14,644 bases of DNA from an uncultured Eubacterium sp. (lineage in GTDB: Bacteria; Bacillota; Clostridia; Lachnospirales; Lachnospiraceae), in contig URYE01000071.1 in NCBI GenBank assembly GCA_900551945.1, positions 1 to 14,644 of the forward strand, in the 5' to 3' direction. Of this stretch, positions 14,241 to 14,644 are shown piece by piece (the first letter of the stretch is position 1; each line of letters begins with the position of its first letter). A program made the position numbers and the translations under genes. Below the pieces are notes generated by a model. The model was not told the DNA's origin. It did not search any database and saw only the letters and a program-made list of their open reading frames with translations.

Positions 14241-14522
14241 ACGAAAATCAACTGGAAAATTAGATTTAGAAATAAAGCTTTTGTAATAGCCTTTGTAACA
14301 GCTATAGTTGCATTACTATATCAGATTTTAGGAGTTTTAAATATAGTTCCAGCAGTCAGTAAAGATAACATTTTACAGATTGTAATGATAGTTATTAACT
14401 TACTTGTAACACTAGGAATTATTACAGACCCTACGACTTCTGGCGTTGCCGATAGTAAAGAAACACTAGAATGTGACAAGTTAAAGGACAGTGAAACGAA
14501 GAAAAATAAAGACTCAAAATAA
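14241..14522 (+). CDS. phiLC3-type phage holin with ACG at the start position
   Basis: Holin of the phiLC3 family, 93 aa including the first codon. KINWKIRFRNKAFVIAFVTA is the conserved beginning, with a first membrane segment at about 13-30. A second lies at about 47-65 (ILQIVMIVINLLVTLGIITD), followed by DPTTSGVADSKE and a charged C-terminal tail, all typical of the family. Such proteins let the endolysin reach the cell wall. The codon where homologues have ATG is ACG (14241), and the frame back to the upstream stop TAG holds no ATG, GTG or TTG. AAAGGAG at 14224-14230 is correctly placed. The frame is otherwise undamaged, so this is either a recent start-codon loss, a rare start (ACG, ATA 14238 or ATC), or a sequencing error. 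The first in-frame ATG is deep inside, near the second membrane segment. Confidence 0.75.
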   Translation, partial: TKINWKIRFRNKAFVIAFVTAIVALLYQILGVLNIVPAVSKDNILQIVMIVINLLVTLGIITDPTTSGVADSKETLECDKLKDSETKKNKDSK

Positions 14523-14538
14523 ATTATTGGAGGGCAAT

Positions 14539-14644
14539 ATGTATAAGGTAATTGATGTTTCATCGTATCAAAAAAAAGATTCTATAGATTTTGATATGAT
14601 TAAAAATAGTGACGTTCATGGTGTAATAGCAAGGGCAGGATATG
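14539..14644 (+). CDS. GH25 muramidase/endolysin, partial
   Basis: Beginning of a glycosyl hydrolase family 25 lysozyme, cut by the window edge after 35 residues. The start MYKVIDVSSYQKK with Asp6 of the conserved DVS motif, then IDFDMIKNSDVHGVIARAGY, matches the first two strands of the GH25 barrel, which cleaves the peptidoglycan glycan chain. ATG 14539 has GGAGGG at 14529-14534 and starts 16 nt after the holin stop. Holin followed by endolysin is the standard phage lysis order. No other phage gene is visible, so this may be the edge of a prophage or a domesticated lysis pair. Confidence 0.85.
   Translation, partial: MYKVIDVSSYQKKDSIDFDMIKNSDVHGVIARAGY

Overview
The window looks like a low-GC, spore-forming Clostridia chromosome, most likely Lachnospiraceae. 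The base composition is strongly AT-rich, ribosome binding sites are GGAGG-like, and it carries the sporulation genes yqfC and yqfD, a DUF3048 protein, a NiaR/3H repressor and a phiLC3-type holin next to a GH25 muramidase. I cannot name the species. No rRNA, tRNA, complete insertion sequence or CRISPR array was found.

Region 1 (about 100-5230, + strand) is a version of the Bacillus yqfC-yqfD-phoH-yqfF-ybeY-dgkA-cdd-era cluster. yqfC, yqfD, phoH, ybeY and cdd are present in that order. yqfF, dgkA and era are absent, and a membrane-anchored DUF3048 protein sits between ybeY and cdd. Where era would follow, there is instead a Fic gene broken before its catalytic motif. The break runs into a perfect 26-bp inverted repeat (5298-5362) and three copies of a 10-nt repeat.

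Region 2 (5386-7036) holds niaR on the - strand, with a convincing -10/-35 promoter, followed by about 520 bp without a confident gene. That stretch contains a 154-nt near-perfect palindrome (5982-6135) and a G/T-rich, degenerate repeat tract. A small repeat-bearing ORF runs through the tract and shares an ATGA stop/start overlap with a downstream membrane protein that has a BofC-like C-terminus.

Region 3 (7033-14190) is a + strand operon with a good promoter (TTGAGA-17-TATAAT). Its leader of about 140 nt contains a hairpin followed by a T-run. The genes are a HI0933/YhiN-type flavoprotein with an unusual lysine-rich N-terminal extension, a COG2509-type FAD protein, proB without a PUA domain, an unrecognised 399-aa protein, a DUF896 protein, 5-formyltetrahydrofolate cyclo-ligase and an intact class II Fic protein. 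Several genes overlap or lie close together, and the operon ends at an intrinsic terminator (14162-14189).

Region 4 (14224-end) is a phage-type lysis pair: a phiLC3-like holin followed by a GH25 endolysin cut by the window edge. The holin reading frame is intact, but its expected ATG reads ACG and no standard start codon precedes the homologous region.

The most unusual things here are the ACG-start holin, the palindromic elements on both sides of niaR, the truncated Fic gene, the repeat ORF, the lysine-rich extension and the possible attenuator ahead of the long operon. I see no confident new multi-gene system.
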